From contig NZ_VSMB01000011.1 of assembly GCF_009805705.1 (NCBI RefSeq), positions 98,878 to 162,877 of the forward strand: DNA of 64,000 nt, in the 5' to 3' direction. This DNA comes from Ruania rhizosphaerae (GTDB taxonomy: Bacteria > Actinomycetota > Actinomycetes > Actinomycetales > Beutenbergiaceae). A program made the translations under genes and the position numbers. Position 1 is the stretch's first letter. The number at the start of each line of letters is the position of its first letter. Below are positions 25,260 through 35,436 of this stretch, one piece after another. A model generated the notes under the pieces. That model saw only the letters and a program-made list of their open reading frames with translations. It was not told the DNA's origin and searched no databases.

Positions 25260-26474
25260 TCACTGCTCCGGCCGTTGCTGCCACGGCTGCGGCTCGTCCG
25301 GCGGCGGCACGTCACCGTCAGCGGGCGGCTTCTGCCCCGCAGAGCTGGACGGGTCGAAGGGACGTCCGCTGGACTCCCCAGCCTGGGTGGCCTCCGCTGT
25401 GGCCTCACTGGCCTGGCCGCGCGCCTCACGCAGCGCCTCGGCCGGGTCCTGCAGCGAGGTCTCCGGCAACTCAACGTCCAAGCCCTCGATGTGCTCGAAC
25501 GCATCGCGACGGCGTTCGCGACGGGTCTGTCCTCCGCCGCCCTCGGACGGGCTCTCGCCGCCGCCGGCCGGTGCACCGCCCGGGCCGTCGGAGCCGCCCC
25601 CGAAGGCTGACGTGATCGAACCCAGCGCAGCGGTGAACTCCGCGGGCACCACCCACAGCTTGGACGAGGTGCCGTTGGCGATCTCCGGCAGCATCTGCAG
25701 GTACTGGTAGGCGAGCAGCTTCGGGTCGGCATCCCCGCGGTGGATGGCGTCGAACACCTGCAGGATGGCGCGGGATTCACCCTGTGCCTTGAGGATGGCG
25801 GCCTGTGCCTGGCCTTCGGCCTTGAGGATGGCCGACTGCTTCTCACCCTCGGCGGTCAGGATGGCCGACTGCTTGACACCCTCGGCGGTCAGGATCGCAG
25901 CGCGACGGTCGCGCTCGGCGCGCATCTGCTGCTCCATCGCTCCCTGCACGCTCGGCGGCGGGTCGATCGCCTTGAGCTCGACCCGGTTCACCCGGATACC
26001 CCAGCGACCGGTGGCTTCGTCCAACACCCCGCGCAGCTGGCCGTTGATCTGGTCACGGCTGGTGAGCGTCTGCTCCAGGTCCATCGAACCGATGATGTTA
26101 CGCAGCGTGGTCACGGTGAGCTGCTCGATCGCCTGGATGTAGTCGGCGATCTCATATGTCGCGGCCTTGGGGTCGGTCACCTGGTAGTAGACGACCGTGT
26201 CGATGCTGACGACGAGGTTGTCGGAGGTGATCACCGGCTGCGGCCGGAACGGCACCACACGCTCACGCAGGTCGACACCGGCGCGGATCCGGTCCACGAA
26301 CGGGATGAGGAAATGAAGGCCGGCATACATCGTGGACTGGTAACGACCCAGCCGCTCGATGATCAGTGCTCCGGCCTGCGGCACGATCCGGATCGCACGC
26401 GCAATCGCGACGATGACGAACAGCGCCACGAGGATGATGATGATGAAACCGACGACGGTTCCTGCGTCTCCCAC
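25260..26474 (-). CDS. SPFH/stomatin-like membrane scaffold (QmcA family)
   Basis: This 404-residue protein carries an N-terminal membrane anchor (residues 7-26) and a stomatin/prohibitin SPFH domain (about 30-190) of the QmcA type, which oligomerises into membrane microdomains. Residues 193-236 contain four copies of an 11-residue repeat (AILTAEGVKQS type) predicted to form a coiled-coil stalk. A proline/glycine/acid-rich disordered tail fills residues 275-404. A GTG start follows AGAGGGG. An NfeD protein is encoded just upstream on the same strand, the classical SPFH partner. Specific cargo unknown. Confidence 0.93.
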   Translation of the reverse strand: MGDAGTVVGFIIIILVALFVIVAIARAIRIVPQAGALIIERLGRYQSTMYAGLHFLIPFVDRIRAGVDLRERVVPFRPQPVITSDNLVVSIDTVVYYQVTDPKAATYEIADYIQAIEQLTVTTLRNIIGSMDLEQTLTSRDQINGQLRGVLDEATGRWGIRVNRVELKAIDPPPSVQGAMEQQMRAERDRRAAILTAEGVKQSAILTAEGEKQSAILKAEGQAQAAILKAQGESRAILQVFDAIHRGDADPKLLAYQYLQMLPEIANGTSSKLWVVPAEFTAALGSITSAFGGGSDGPGGAPAGGGESPSEGGGGQTRRERRRDAFEHIEGLDVELPETSLQDPAEALREARGQASEATAEATQAGESSGRPFDPSSSAGQKPPADGDVPPPDEPQPWQQRPEQ

Positions 26475-26595
26475 GATGACCCCTCTGTGTGGTGGTTGGT
26501 AGCGGCGCTACGCGTGCAACTCCGCCTCTGTCACGTTGTGTGGTTGTGATGGATGGGCGTTCACCGGCAACGGGCGGCTGCCGCCTCAGTCGGCG

Positions 26596-27081
26596 TCAGT
26601 AGCCCGGCGCTGGTGGTCCGTAGGGCTGACTCGGATCGGCCGGTGTCTCAGGTGCCGTGACGTAGGCGGTAGCGCCTTCGATCCGGACCACGACGACGTC
26701 CGTCCCCGCCGGCAGCACCGTTCCGCGCTGCTCGTTGCGGGCGGTCCACACCTCGCCCGAGAGCTTGACCCGCCCGGCGCGGTCGGTCACGTCTGCCACG
26801 ACGGTGGCCGAGCGCCCGATCTGTGCGTCGATCCCGGTCTTGGCGTCCGGGGTCGTCGACTTCAACTTGGCGAGCGCCCATGGGCGCACCCCGAACAGCA
26901 GCAGGACGGCGACAACCGCCGCGACGAGCAGCTGCACCAGGAAGGGGGCACCCAGCAGTCCAGCGACAGCGGCCGCAACAGCGCCACCTGCGAGCATCAG
27001 GAACAGCAGATCGACGGTCAGCATCTCCACCACGCCGAGAATCAACGCGGCACCGAGCCACCACAGCCAGCCCAGGTCCAT
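26596..27081 (-). CDS. NfeD-like membrane protein
   Basis: This short NfeD protein of 161 residues has three or four predicted membrane helices (residues about 5-75) and a C-terminal OB-fold beta-barrel (about 85-145, IGRSATVVADVTDRAGRV). NfeD proteins of this length lack the ClpP-like protease part and act with SPFH proteins in membrane organisation. The ATG follows GGGAGGAG and a possible TAGGAT -10 element lies at 27108-27113. It is 121 bases upstream of the SPFH gene on the same strand, an expected pair. Confidence 0.9.
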   Translation of the reverse strand: MDLGWLWWLGAALILGVVEMLTVDLLFLMLAGGAVAAAVAGLLGAPFLVQLLVAAVVAVLLLFGVRPWALAKLKSTTPDAKTGIDAQIGRSATVVADVTDRAGRVKLSGEVWTARNEQRGTVLPAGTDVVVVRIEGATAYVTAPETPADPSQPYGPPAPGY

Positions 27082-27188
27082 GGGTCTCCTCCCGTCTCGT
27101 TCTGCTCATCCTATCCATGCCGACCCGAACTGCACCGGTCGAGGTCCGGCCCCAGGTGGGCAGAACTTCCCAGGCTTGAGGGCGAGCC

Positions 27189-28010
27189 CTAGCGGGCAGC
27201 CCTCGCCTCGTGCACACCAGGCTCTCCCGCGAGGGCACGTGCCGCGAAACGGGAACCGTGGCGCTCGACCACCAGATCGAGTCCGAACGTGGCCGACAAG
27301 TGCTGCGGCGTCATCACCGACTCCAGCTCTCCGGCCGCTACCACCTGACCGTCACGCAAGAGGAGGCCGTCGGTGAAACCCGGCGGGATCTCCTCCACAT
27401 GGTGAGTCACCAGGACCAGCACCGGTGACATCACATCGGCAGCGAGCTCACCCAGAGCGGCCACCAGTTCCTCGCGGCCGCCCAGGTCCAACCCGGCACC
27501 GGGTTCGTCGAGGATCAGCAGCTCGGGGTCTGTCATCAACGCCCGTGCGATCTGCACCCGCTTGCGTTCACCCTCGGAAAGCGTGCCGAAGAGCCGCTCC
27601 TCGAAGCCGGACATGCCGAAGGCGGCGAGCAGGTCACGAGCGCGACCGAGGTCGAGCTGCTCGTAGGACTCCCGCCACCGGCCGGTCATGCCATAGGACG
27701 CGGTGAGGACCACGTCGATCACCCGCTCCGATCTCGGGATGCGGTCGGCGAGCGAGGCGCTGGACAGACCGATCCGTGGCCGCAGCTCGAAGACGTCAAC
27801 CTTGCCGAGTTCCTCACCCAGGACGACGACACGCCCGCCCGTGGGGTGCATCCGCGCTGCGGCCAGGGCCGCGACCGTGGTCTTCCCGGCGCCGTTGGGG
27901 CCGAGCACGACCCAACGCTCACCTTCCTCCACCGACCATGTCATCGAGTCGAGGATGGCCTTGTCTCCTCGGCGGACCGTCACATCGTCGAACTGGAGCA
28001 CATCACCCAT
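27189..28010 (-). CDS. ABC-type ATP-binding protein, no partner permease
   Basis: This 273-residue ABC ATPase carries Walker A GPNGAGKTTV, a modified signature LSEGERKRV in place of LSGGQ, Walker B LLILDEP and the H-loop VLVTHHVEEI. It resembles the orphan YlmA/ModF-type ATPases found in many Gram-positives. No membrane permease or binding protein gene is adjacent, so its partner is encoded elsewhere or it has a non-transport role. It diverges from the unknown gene at 28116 across 105 bases. Confidence 0.87.
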   Translation of the reverse strand: MGDVLQFDDVTVRRGDKAILDSMTWSVEEGERWVVLGPNGAGKTTVAALAAARMHPTGGRVVVLGEELGKVDVFELRPRIGLSSASLADRIPRSERVIDVVLTASYGMTGRWRESYEQLDLGRARDLLAAFGMSGFEERLFGTLSEGERKRVQIARALMTDPELLILDEPGAGLDLGGREELVAALGELAADVMSPVLVLVTHHVEEIPPGFTDGLLLRDGQVVAAGELESVMTPQHLSATFGLDLVVERHGSRFAARALAGEPGVHEARAAR

Positions 28011-28115
28011 GCTGTGAGCCTATCGGTCCACCCACCCTCCCCCGGCACAGCCACTGGCGCTACGCGCCGTCCGCGGGTGTGACACGGGCCCACAGCCTCA
28101 TCTAGCCTGCCTGCC

Positions 28116-28922
28116 GTGCCGATCGATCTGCCGCGTAGTGTGCTCGCCGCCCTCTGGGTGGACGAGTTGCGCACCGTCGCCGGCCCGGCTGGGTTGCCGG
28201 CCGCAGTGGACACCGCCGTCCGTGCCGTCCAGGGTGAGGACGAGCCGCACACCGTGGTCGAACCGGACGGACGCGAAGCCACCCTCGCCGGGTTGCTGCT
28301 CGATCTCAGTGGCTCGACGTCGGTGGTGCACACGGCACTGCCCGTCCCTGGGGAGATCGGAGTGCCCGCCGCGCTCGCTGACGAGACGAGCGTGGCGGGA
28401 GAGGCGATCGTCGCCGTCGGGACCGCTGCGGGGCCGACCGTGGTGGCCCTCCCACACGTGCTGGAGTTCGGTTCGGCGTGGGAGCCGGGCGCCATGGTGA
28501 CCTGGCACCTACGTCGCGACTCCGGCCGGGTGCCCGTCCCGGACTCGGCCGCGGACGCCCGTCGGAGCCTGACGGAGGCTCTCGAGATCGCGATCGACGC
28601 ATTGACACGCATGGACGTGGCACGATGGCGCCCTGAGGCGGCCGAGCAGATTGCTGATCTCGCCTCCGGAGTCGTGCCGAGCGATCTGGCCCGCCGTCTA
28701 CCGGAACGGGTGGACCGGCGCCGTGTGGATCTGCTGGTACGCGCGGCCCGGTTGGACGCGATCGTGCGGCTGGCCTCGCAGGACCATGGGGCCGCCGTCA
28801 ACGCCTGGCAGGTGGATCAGCGAAGTGCCGCCATGCGGCACGTGGCCACGGCCGCACGTCGCGCCATGGTCGCGGCCACGATCAGCGCCCCGGCTCCTCA
28901 GCCACCCAGCACACCGCGATAG
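28116..28922 (+). CDS. Uncharacterised actinobacterial protein
   Basis: I do not recognise this 268-residue protein. It has no signal peptide, membrane helix or obvious catalytic motif, is rich in Ala, Val and Arg, and appears to have an alpha/beta N-terminal half and a helical C-terminal half (residues about 150-250). Codon use is the same as its neighbours, and the frame is well supported by GC at third positions. The annotated start lies close to TCTAGCCTGCC, so a leaderless or weakly translated mRNA is possible. Its 3' end overlaps the convergent glgA gene by 25 bases. Confidence 0.72.
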   Translation: MPIDLPRSVLAALWVDELRTVAGPAGLPAAVDTAVRAVQGEDEPHTVVEPDGREATLAGLLLDLSGSTSVVHTALPVPGEIGVPAALADETSVAGEAIVAVGTAAGPTVVALPHVLEFGSAWEPGAMVTWHLRRDSGRVPVPDSAADARRSLTEALEIAIDALTRMDVARWRPEAAEQIADLASGVVPSDLARRLPERVDRRRVDLLVRAARLDAIVRLASQDHGAAVNAWQVDQRSAAMRHVATAARRAMVAATISAPAPQPPSTPR

Positions 28923-30094
28923 ACCTCGAGTGTGCGCTCGGCAATGGCGTCCCAGGAGAACATCTCCTCGGCGCGGCGTCGCCCTGCCTGCCCCATCCTC
29001 CGGGCCTGGTCAGCGCCGGTGGAGACATCGGCCAGGGCCTGCGCGAGATCGGCCTCGAACTTCTCCGGGTCCAGAGGAGTCCCGGTCCCGTCCTGACGCT
29101 GCTCGAGCGCAACCAGCCGCCCGGTCTCACCGTCGGCCACGACCTCCGGGATCCCGCCGGTAGCCGAGGCCACCACCGGAACCCCGACCGCCATGGCCTC
29201 GAGGTTGACGATCCCGAGCGGTTCGTACACCGAGGGGCACACGAACACCGTCGAAGCGGCGAGGAGCCCGACGACCTCCGCACGCGGCAGCATCTGGTCG
29301 ATCCAGACCACTCCCGTCCGGGTGCGCTGAAGCTCAGCGACCGCTTCGGTGACCTCCGCGGCGAGCTCGGGGGTATCAGGCGCCCCCGCGCAGAGGACCA
29401 GTTGGACCTCGGGCGGTAACTGATGGGCCGCGGCGAGCAGGTGCGGCAGTCCCTTCTGGCGGGTGATACGACCGACGAAGATCACCGCCGGCCGATCCGG
29501 GTCCACCCCGTGCTGACGGGCGATCTGCGCGCTCTCCGCCTCCCCCGGTCGCTGCCAGGCGTTCAGATCGATGCCGTTGTGCACCACCACGACCTTCTCG
29601 GGGTCGAGCTGCGGGTAGCAACGTAGGATATCCGCGCGCATCCCGGCGCTGACGGCGATGATGCGGGCGGCTCCCTCGTACGCCGTCCGCTCGGCCCAGC
29701 TGGACAGGGCGTAACCGCCGCCGAGCTGCTCGGCCTTCCAGGGACGCAACGGTTCGAGGCTGTGCGCCGAGACCACGTGCGGGATGCCGTGCAGGAGACC
29801 GCCGAGGTGCCCGCCCATGTTGGCGTACCAGGTGTGGGAGTGAACCAGATCGGCACCGGCGAGGTCGTTGGCCATCTGCAGGTCGACGCCGAGGGTGGCC
29901 AGCGCCGCATTGGCATCGGTCAGGGTAGTCGGGACGTCGTATCCGGTGACGCCCTCATCCGCACGCGGCCCGTCGAAGCACCTCACCCGCACGTCGAGGT
30001 GCTGACGCAGCACCCGTGAGAGCTCATCGACGTGCACGCCGGCACCGCCGTAGACATGCGGTGGATATTCACGGGTGAGGATGTCGACACGCAT
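28898..30094 (-). CDS. glgA: Actinobacterial glycogen synthase / maltose-1-phosphate synthase
   Basis: This GT4 enzyme of 398 residues is orthologous to the mycobacterial GlgA/GlgM protein (Rv1212c), which uses ADP-glucose to form alpha-maltose-1-phosphate or extend glucan. The N-terminal domain begins [18 protein letters not shown] with the ADP-glucose synthase KxGG-like loop changed to YGGAG; the C-terminal domain has [10 protein letters not shown] and the EX7E motif [19 protein letters not shown]. It diverges from glgC, exactly the mycobacterial arrangement, and AAGGAG precedes its ATG. Substrate choice between glycogen and maltose-1-phosphate cannot be resolved from sequence alone. Confidence 0.92.
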   Translation of the reverse strand: MRVDILTREYPPHVYGGAGVHVDELSRVLRQHLDVRVRCFDGPRADEGVTGYDVPTTLTDANAALATLGVDLQMANDLAGADLVHSHTWYANMGGHLGGLLHGIPHVVSAHSLEPLRPWKAEQLGGGYALSSWAERTAYEGAARIIAVSAGMRADILRCYPQLDPEKVVVVHNGIDLNAWQRPGEAESAQIARQHGVDPDRPAVIFVGRITRQKGLPHLLAAAHQLPPEVQLVLCAGAPDTPELAAEVTEAVAELQRTRTGVVWIDQMLPRAEVVGLLAASTVFVCPSVYEPLGIVNLEAMAVGVPVVASATGGIPEVVADGETGRLVALEQRQDGTGTPLDPEKFEADLAQALADVSTGADQARRMGQAGRRRAEEMFSWDAIAERTLEVYRGVLGG

Positions 30095-30177
30095 CGCTTA
30101 CTCCTTCGTGCTGGTACGCCAGGTGAACTCAGAAAAACTAATGGCGGGTTTGGATGGTGCAAGCCGCCTGATGACTC

Positions 30178-30183
30178 TAGGGT
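30178..30183 (+). promoter_or_regulatory. glgC -10 element, leaderless type
   Basis: TAGGGT (TANNNT class) ends seven bases before the glgC ATG, with no ribosome-binding site between. The 96-base spacer to glgA therefore probably holds both divergent promoters. Confidence 0.4.
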
Positions 30184-30190
30184 TCTGAGC

Positions 30191-31435
30191 ATGGCAGCAC
30201 CACGGGTTCTCGCAATCGTTCTGGCTGGCGGCGAAGGGAAGCGGCTGATGCCGCTGACGCAGGACCGGGCCAAACCCGCGGTCCCGTTCGGCGGGATATA
30301 CCGCCTGATCGACTTCGCGCTCTCGAACGTGGTGAACTCCGGCTACCTGAAGATCGTGGTGCTCACGCAGTACAAGTCCCACTCGCTGGACCGGCACATC
30401 GCCACGACCTGGCGGATGTCCGCACTGCTGGGCAACTACGTGGCGCCCGTCCCGGCCCAGCAGCGGGTCGGAAAGAACTGGTTCCTCGGCAGCGCCGATG
30501 CGATCTACCAGTCGCTGAACCTCATCGACGACGAGAAGCCGGACATCGTGGTGGTGGTCGGAGCAGATCACGTCTACCGCATGGACTTCTCCCAGATGGT
30601 CGCCTCGCACATCGAGTCCGGTGCGGAGATGACGGTGGCCGGCATCAGGCAACCGAAGTCCCTGGCCGACCAGTTCGGAGTGATCGACGCCGATTCGTCC
30701 GACCCCCGCAAGATCGCCGCATTCCTGGAGAAGCCGGCCGACCCGCCCGGCCTGGCGGACTCCCCCGATGAGGTGCTGGCGTCGATGGGGAACTACGTGA
30801 TGAACGCCGATGCCCTGGTGGACGCGGTCACCTCCGACGCTGCCCGCGCCGACTCCAAGCACGACATGGGCGGCGACATCGTGCCCCACTTCGTCTCCAA
30901 GGGCCAGTGCGGCCTGTATGACTTCATCGACAACGACGTTCCGGGCTCGAAGGATCGCGATCGTGACTACTGGCGTGACGTCGGGACGCTGGACGCCTAC
31001 TACGAGGCGAACCGGGATCTGATCGCCGTTGAGCCGGTCTTCAACCTCTACAACAATTCCTGGCCGCTGCACACCGGGTACACCGGACTGCCACCGGCCA
31101 AGTTCGTGCACGCCGTCGAGGATCGGGTAGGCCACGCGACCGACTCCATCATCTCCCCCGGTGTGGTGGTCTCGGGCGGCGAGGTCTCCGGATCGGTCCT
31201 CTCCCCGGGCGTCCGGGTGAATTCCTGGTCACAGGTGACCGACGCCGTCCTCATGGACGGGGTGTCGGTGCACCGGCACGCGACGGTACGCCGGGCCATC
31301 CTCGACAAGGGTGTGGTCGTCGAGGCCGGCGCCACCGTCGGCGTGGACCACGAGCGGGACACCGCACGCGGCTTCACGGTCACCGACGGCGGGATCACCG
31401 TCGTCCCGAAGAACGGGCGGGTCGCCACGGACTGA
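30191..31435 (+). CDS. glgC: Glucose-1-phosphate adenylyltransferase GlgC
   Basis: GlgC makes ADP-glucose from glucose-1-phosphate and ATP, the committed step for glycogen and maltosyl-glucan synthesis. The 414-residue protein has the nucleotidyltransferase domain ([16 protein letters not shown] near 8-23, [10 protein letters not shown]) and the C-terminal left-handed beta-helix of hexapeptide repeats that mediates tetramerisation and allosteric control. The ATG at 30191 matches family N-termini; the longer frame reaches into glgA and is not used. It diverges from glgA and supplies its substrate. Confidence 0.95.
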   Translation: MAAPRVLAIVLAGGEGKRLMPLTQDRAKPAVPFGGIYRLIDFALSNVVNSGYLKIVVLTQYKSHSLDRHIATTWRMSALLGNYVAPVPAQQRVGKNWFLGSADAIYQSLNLIDDEKPDIVVVVGADHVYRMDFSQMVASHIESGAEMTVAGIRQPKSLADQFGVIDADSSDPRKIAAFLEKPADPPGLADSPDEVLASMGNYVMNADALVDAVTSDAARADSKHDMGGDIVPHFVSKGQCGLYDFIDNDVPGSKDRDRDYWRDVGTLDAYYEANRDLIAVEPVFNLYNNSWPLHTGYTGLPPAKFVHAVEDRVGHATDSIISPGVVVSGGEVSGSVLSPGVRVNSWSQVTDAVLMDGVSVHRHATVRRAILDKGVVVEAGATVGVDHERDTARGFTVTDGGITVVPKNGRVATD

Positions 31436-31459
31436 GCCTGCCCTGGCAGGATCTTCCGC

Positions 31460-32116
31460 ATGGATCACAGGGATCACAGCAACGGTGAGGGACGTCGTCG
31501 GCTGATCGTGATGGACGTGGATTCCACGTTCATCACCGCCGAGCAGATCGATCTGCTCGCCACACGGGCCGGCACCGGCGAGCAGGTGGCAGCCATCACC
31601 GAGCGGGCCATGGCCGGCGAACTGGACTTCGCCGCATCGTTGACCGAACGTGTGGCCACCCTGGCCGGCCTCCCGGTGGAGGTGCTCGCCGAAGTCCGTG
31701 CCGAGATCTCCCTGAGCCCGGGAGCTGCCGAGCTGGTGACGGCGGCCCAGGCCCGGGACTGGCCGCTCGCGCTGGTCTCGGGCGGCTTTCACGAGATCGT
31801 CGATCCGATCGCTGCCGGCCTGGGGATCACCCGGGTGCGCGCGAACCGGCTCCAGGCGCGCGAGGGGGTGCTGACCGGCCGCATCGCGGGACCGATCGTG
31901 GACCGTGCCGCGAAGGCAACCTGGTTGCGCACCTTCGCCGCCGAGGAGGGGATCGACCTGATCGACACTGTCGCGATCGGTGATGGTGCGAACGACCTGG
32001 ACATGCTGGCGGCCGCCGGTCTGGGGATCGCCTTCCATGCCAAGCCGGTGGTGGCTGCACAGGCGGATCGCGCGATCACCGACGGCGGTCTGGACCAGGT
32101 GCTCACCTGGCTGTGA
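31460..32116 (+). CDS. serB: Phosphoserine phosphatase SerB
   Basis: SerB is a HAD-family enzyme that releases inorganic phosphate from phosphoserine, the last step of serine biosynthesis. The 218-residue protein has motif I VMDVDST (nucleophile Asp19, acid Asp21), motif II LVSGGFHEI and motifs III/IV in AAKATW and IGDGANDLDM. The small cap domain sits between. No ACT domain is fused, as in the short SerB form. It follows glgC by 24 bases on the same strand and may be co-transcribed, though the two reactions are unrelated. Confidence 0.9.
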   Translation: MDHRDHSNGEGRRRLIVMDVDSTFITAEQIDLLATRAGTGEQVAAITERAMAGELDFAASLTERVATLAGLPVEVLAEVRAEISLSPGAAELVTAAQARDWPLALVSGGFHEIVDPIAAGLGITRVRANRLQAREGVLTGRIAGPIVDRAAKATWLRTFAAEEGIDLIDTVAIGDGANDLDMLAAAGLGIAFHAKPVVAAQADRAITDGGLDQVLTWL

Positions 32117-32128
32117 GGCGCGTGAGGA

Positions 32129-32659
32129 TCAGCCGCTCTCGCGTCCGCTGATCAGCTCTGTCAGGACGCAACTGCGCCGGCCGATATCGGGCCAGGCAAC
32201 GTTCGGGGAGAGGACGGCCGCCATCGCCGTCGAGATGCCCGTGCGTACGCGGTGGAGGGCTGCCTCCTGCGAGCCGGGTGCCGCCAGCAGGTGCGCGACG
32301 GCGGAGGTCACCGGTTCGTGCCCCACCACCAGCACCGTCGGTGTGGGTTCCGGAACGTCCCGTATCGCGTCGAGGACGTCACTCAGATCCGCCTCGTAGA
32401 GCTCGTCGAGGTAACGCACCTCCGCGCCCTCCGCGCGCTCGGCCATACCCGCAGCTGCCAGTTGCCACGTCTGGCGGGTGCGCACGGCGACCGAGCACAG
32501 CACCAGATCCGGCACGAGGCCGGAAGCCGCCAGGCGCTCCCCGACGATACGAGCGTGGGCGCGGCCGTCCAGGCTCAGGGCACGGTCGACGTCCCGCAGG
32601 GCGCCGTGCTCGGCTTGCGCGTGCCGCAACAGCACCAGGCGCTTGGAGGCAGAGTTCAT
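32129..32659 (-). CDS. SixA-like phosphohistidine phosphatase
   Basis: This small histidine phosphatase-superfamily protein of about 176 residues is of the SixA type, which in E. coli dephosphorylates phosphohistidine of ArcB or NPr. The catalytic RHAQAEH (residues 12-18, RHxxxxH) and the second His in VVGHEPVT are present. A GTG three bases upstream of the ATG at 32659 is an alternative start. It diverges from a GyrI-like gene across a region containing a striking nested dyad (32682-32753). Target in this organism unknown. Confidence 0.86.
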   Translation of the reverse strand: MNSASKRLVLLRHAQAEHGALRDVDRALSLDGRAHARIVGERLAASGLVPDLVLCSVAVRTRQTWQLAAAGMAERAEGAEVRYLDELYEADLSDVLDAIRDVPEPTPTVLVVGHEPVTSAVAHLLAAPGSQEAALHRVRTGISTAMAAVLSPNVAWPDIGRRSCVLTELISGRESG

Positions 32660-32681
32660 CACGCCAGCCTAAGGGCGCATC

Positions 32682-32753
32682 CGAATCCCGTTGGCGCAAT
32701 CGAATCCGGCTGCAACTACCCGGAGCGGGATTCCTTCGCCGGAGCGGGATTCG
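32682..32753. promoter_or_regulatory. Nested dyad array in a divergent promoter region
   Basis: Four nine-base elements are arranged with exact two-fold symmetry: CGAATCCCG (32682), CGAATCCGG (32701), CGGGATTCC (32726) and CGGGATTCG (32745). Each arm holds two copies 19 bases apart, and the arms are mirror images around 32717-32718. The layout suggests a cooperative operator controlling sixA and the GyrI-like gene, or a structured leader. Confidence 0.55.
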
Positions 32754-32773
32754 AATGAGGAAGACTGTGATCC

Positions 32774-33394
32774 GTGAAGGTTGACCTGAAGAAGCAGATC
32801 CCCTCCTACACCGCTCGGCGCGGCACCTTCTCGATCGTCGAGGTCCCGTCGTTGCAGTACCTCATGGTCGACGGCCAGGGTGACCCGAACACCTCACAGG
32901 CCTACGCCGACGCTGTGGGATCGCTGTATCCACTCGCCTACACCCTGAAGTTCCTCAGCAAGCGTGAGCTGGACCGGGACTACGTCGTGCCGCCGCTGGA
33001 GGCGCTCTGGTGGGCCGAGGACATGGCGGCGTTCACCACCGCCCGGGACAAGTCACGGTGGTCCTGGACGGTGATGATCGCCGTCCCGGACTGGCTCGGA
33101 GCCGAGCAGGTCGAGGCGGCGAGGGAGGCGGTGCGCAGTAAGGGTGGCGCCCCCGCACTGGAGCACGTCCGCTTCGAGGCCCTGGACGAGGGGCTCAGTG
33201 TGCAGACGCTGCACATCGGGCCCTACGACGACGAAGCGCCCGTGCTCGCCGCCATGCACACCGAGTTCATCCCCAGTCAGGGGCTACGGATGACCGGTCG
33301 CCACCATGAGATCTACCTCAGCGACCCCCGGCGGATGCCGGCCGAACGGTTGCGGACGATCCTGCGCCAGCCGGTGGAGCGGGACTCAGCCTGA
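32774..33394 (+). CDS. GyrI-like small-molecule-binding domain protein
   Basis: This stand-alone GyrI-like domain of 206 residues is related to the effector domains of BmrR/Rob and to a branch of proteins that bind or hydrolyse small electrophiles. The conserved segments VPSLQYLMVDGQGDPNTSQAY near the N-terminus, LEALWWAEDMAAF, GLSVQTLHIGPYDDE and GRHHEIYLSDPRR are all present. No DNA-binding domain is fused, so it is not a transcription factor itself. GTG start. It is transcribed away from sixA across the nested dyad. Ligand unknown. Confidence 0.85.
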   Translation: MKVDLKKQIPSYTARRGTFSIVEVPSLQYLMVDGQGDPNTSQAYADAVGSLYPLAYTLKFLSKRELDRDYVVPPLEALWWAEDMAAFTTARDKSRWSWTVMIAVPDWLGAEQVEAAREAVRSKGGAPALEHVRFEALDEGLSVQTLHIGPYDDEAPVLAAMHTEFIPSQGLRMTGRHHEIYLSDPRRMPAERLRTILRQPVERDSA

Positions 33395-33448
33395 ACCGGC
33401 AGCCGCTCCATCCATTCCCGTTCGGACATGCGCGACCTGAACGAGGCC

Positions 33449-34216
33449 CTACAGCCCCATCGCGTGCACGCCACCGTCGACGTGCACGATTTCCGCCGTG
33501 GTCGCCGGGAACCAGTCCGAGAGCAGCGCCACGATCGTGCGGGCGGTCGGCTCGGCGTCCGAGACGTCCCATCCCAACGGCGCCCGGTCGGGCCAGCCGC
33601 CCTCCATCTCCTCGAACCCGGGAATCGACTTGGCCGCGGTGGTGCGCAGCGGCCCGGCGGAGACGAGGTTGACACGGATGCCCTCCGGGCCGAGGTCACG
33701 GGCGAGGTACCGGGCGGTCGCCTCGAAGGCGGCCTTGGCCACGCCCATCCAGTCGTAGACCGGCCAGGCGTACTGGGCGTCGAAGGTCAGGCCCACCACG
33801 GAGGACCCGCGCGTCAACAACGGCTGCGCGGCGACGGCCAGCGACTTGAGGGAGAACGCGGAGATCTCCACCGCGGTGGAGACGTCCTTCCACTCCCCGG
33901 AGAGGAAATTGCCACCCATCACCGACTGCGGAGCAAATCCGATCGAGTGCACGACGCCGTCGAGGTGGTCGACGTGCTCAGAGACCCGATCAGCCAACGC
34001 GGCCAGATCCTCCTCGCTCGTCACGTCGAGCTCCACCACGGGGGCCGGCTCCGGGAGCCGCCTGGCGATCGCCTGGGTGAGCTTCAACTGCCGACCGAAC
34101 GAGGAGAGCACCACAGTCGCACCCTGCTCCTGCGCCAGGCGCGCCACGGAGAAGGCGATCGAGCTCTCCATGAGCACACCCGTCACCAGCAGCGTCTTCC
34201 CGTCCAGCAGTCCCAT
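33449..34216 (-). CDS. fabI: Enoyl-ACP reductase FabI (InhA-like)
   Basis: This NADH-dependent enoyl-acyl carrier protein reductase completes each round of fatty acid elongation. The 255-residue protein is InhA-like: LLVTGVLMESSIAFSVA cofactor loop, SIGFAP (Ser91), the catalytic pair Tyr154 and Lys161 in VYDWMGVAK, and Phe145 in GLTFD, the counterpart of InhA Phe149. Two adjacent Met codons exist; the second, 34216, has better spacing to GAGAGGG. FabG is encoded 72 bases upstream on the same strand, reproducing the mycobacterial mabA-inhA order. Confidence 0.93.
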   Translation of the reverse strand: MGLLDGKTLLVTGVLMESSIAFSVARLAQEQGATVVLSSFGRQLKLTQAIARRLPEPAPVVELDVTSEEDLAALADRVSEHVDHLDGVVHSIGFAPQSVMGGNFLSGEWKDVSTAVEISAFSLKSLAVAAQPLLTRGSSVVGLTFDAQYAWPVYDWMGVAKAAFEATARYLARDLGPEGIRVNLVSAGPLRTTAAKSIPGFEEMEGGWPDRAPLGWDVSDAEPTARTIVALLSDWFPATTAEIVHVDGGVHAMGL

Positions 34217-34288
34217 CATGTCCCTCTCGTCGTGACGCGTTCCGGCCCCGAGCCTAGCGGCCGCCGGCACCGTCGAAGAATCGCTTGC

Positions 34289-35432
<1,144 letters not shown>

Positions 35433-35436
<4 letters not shown>

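Noticed and set aside
25767..25898. 33-base tandem DNA repeat as a minisatellite or CRISPR-like array
   Set aside because: The repeats are in frame and encode the 11-residue coiled-coil units of the SPFH protein, with no spacers.
32721..32752. Direct repeats read as transposon ends or an attachment site
   Set aside because: The 13-base direct repeat at 19-base spacing has mirror copies on the other arm and no transposase or integrase is near; an operator array explains it better.
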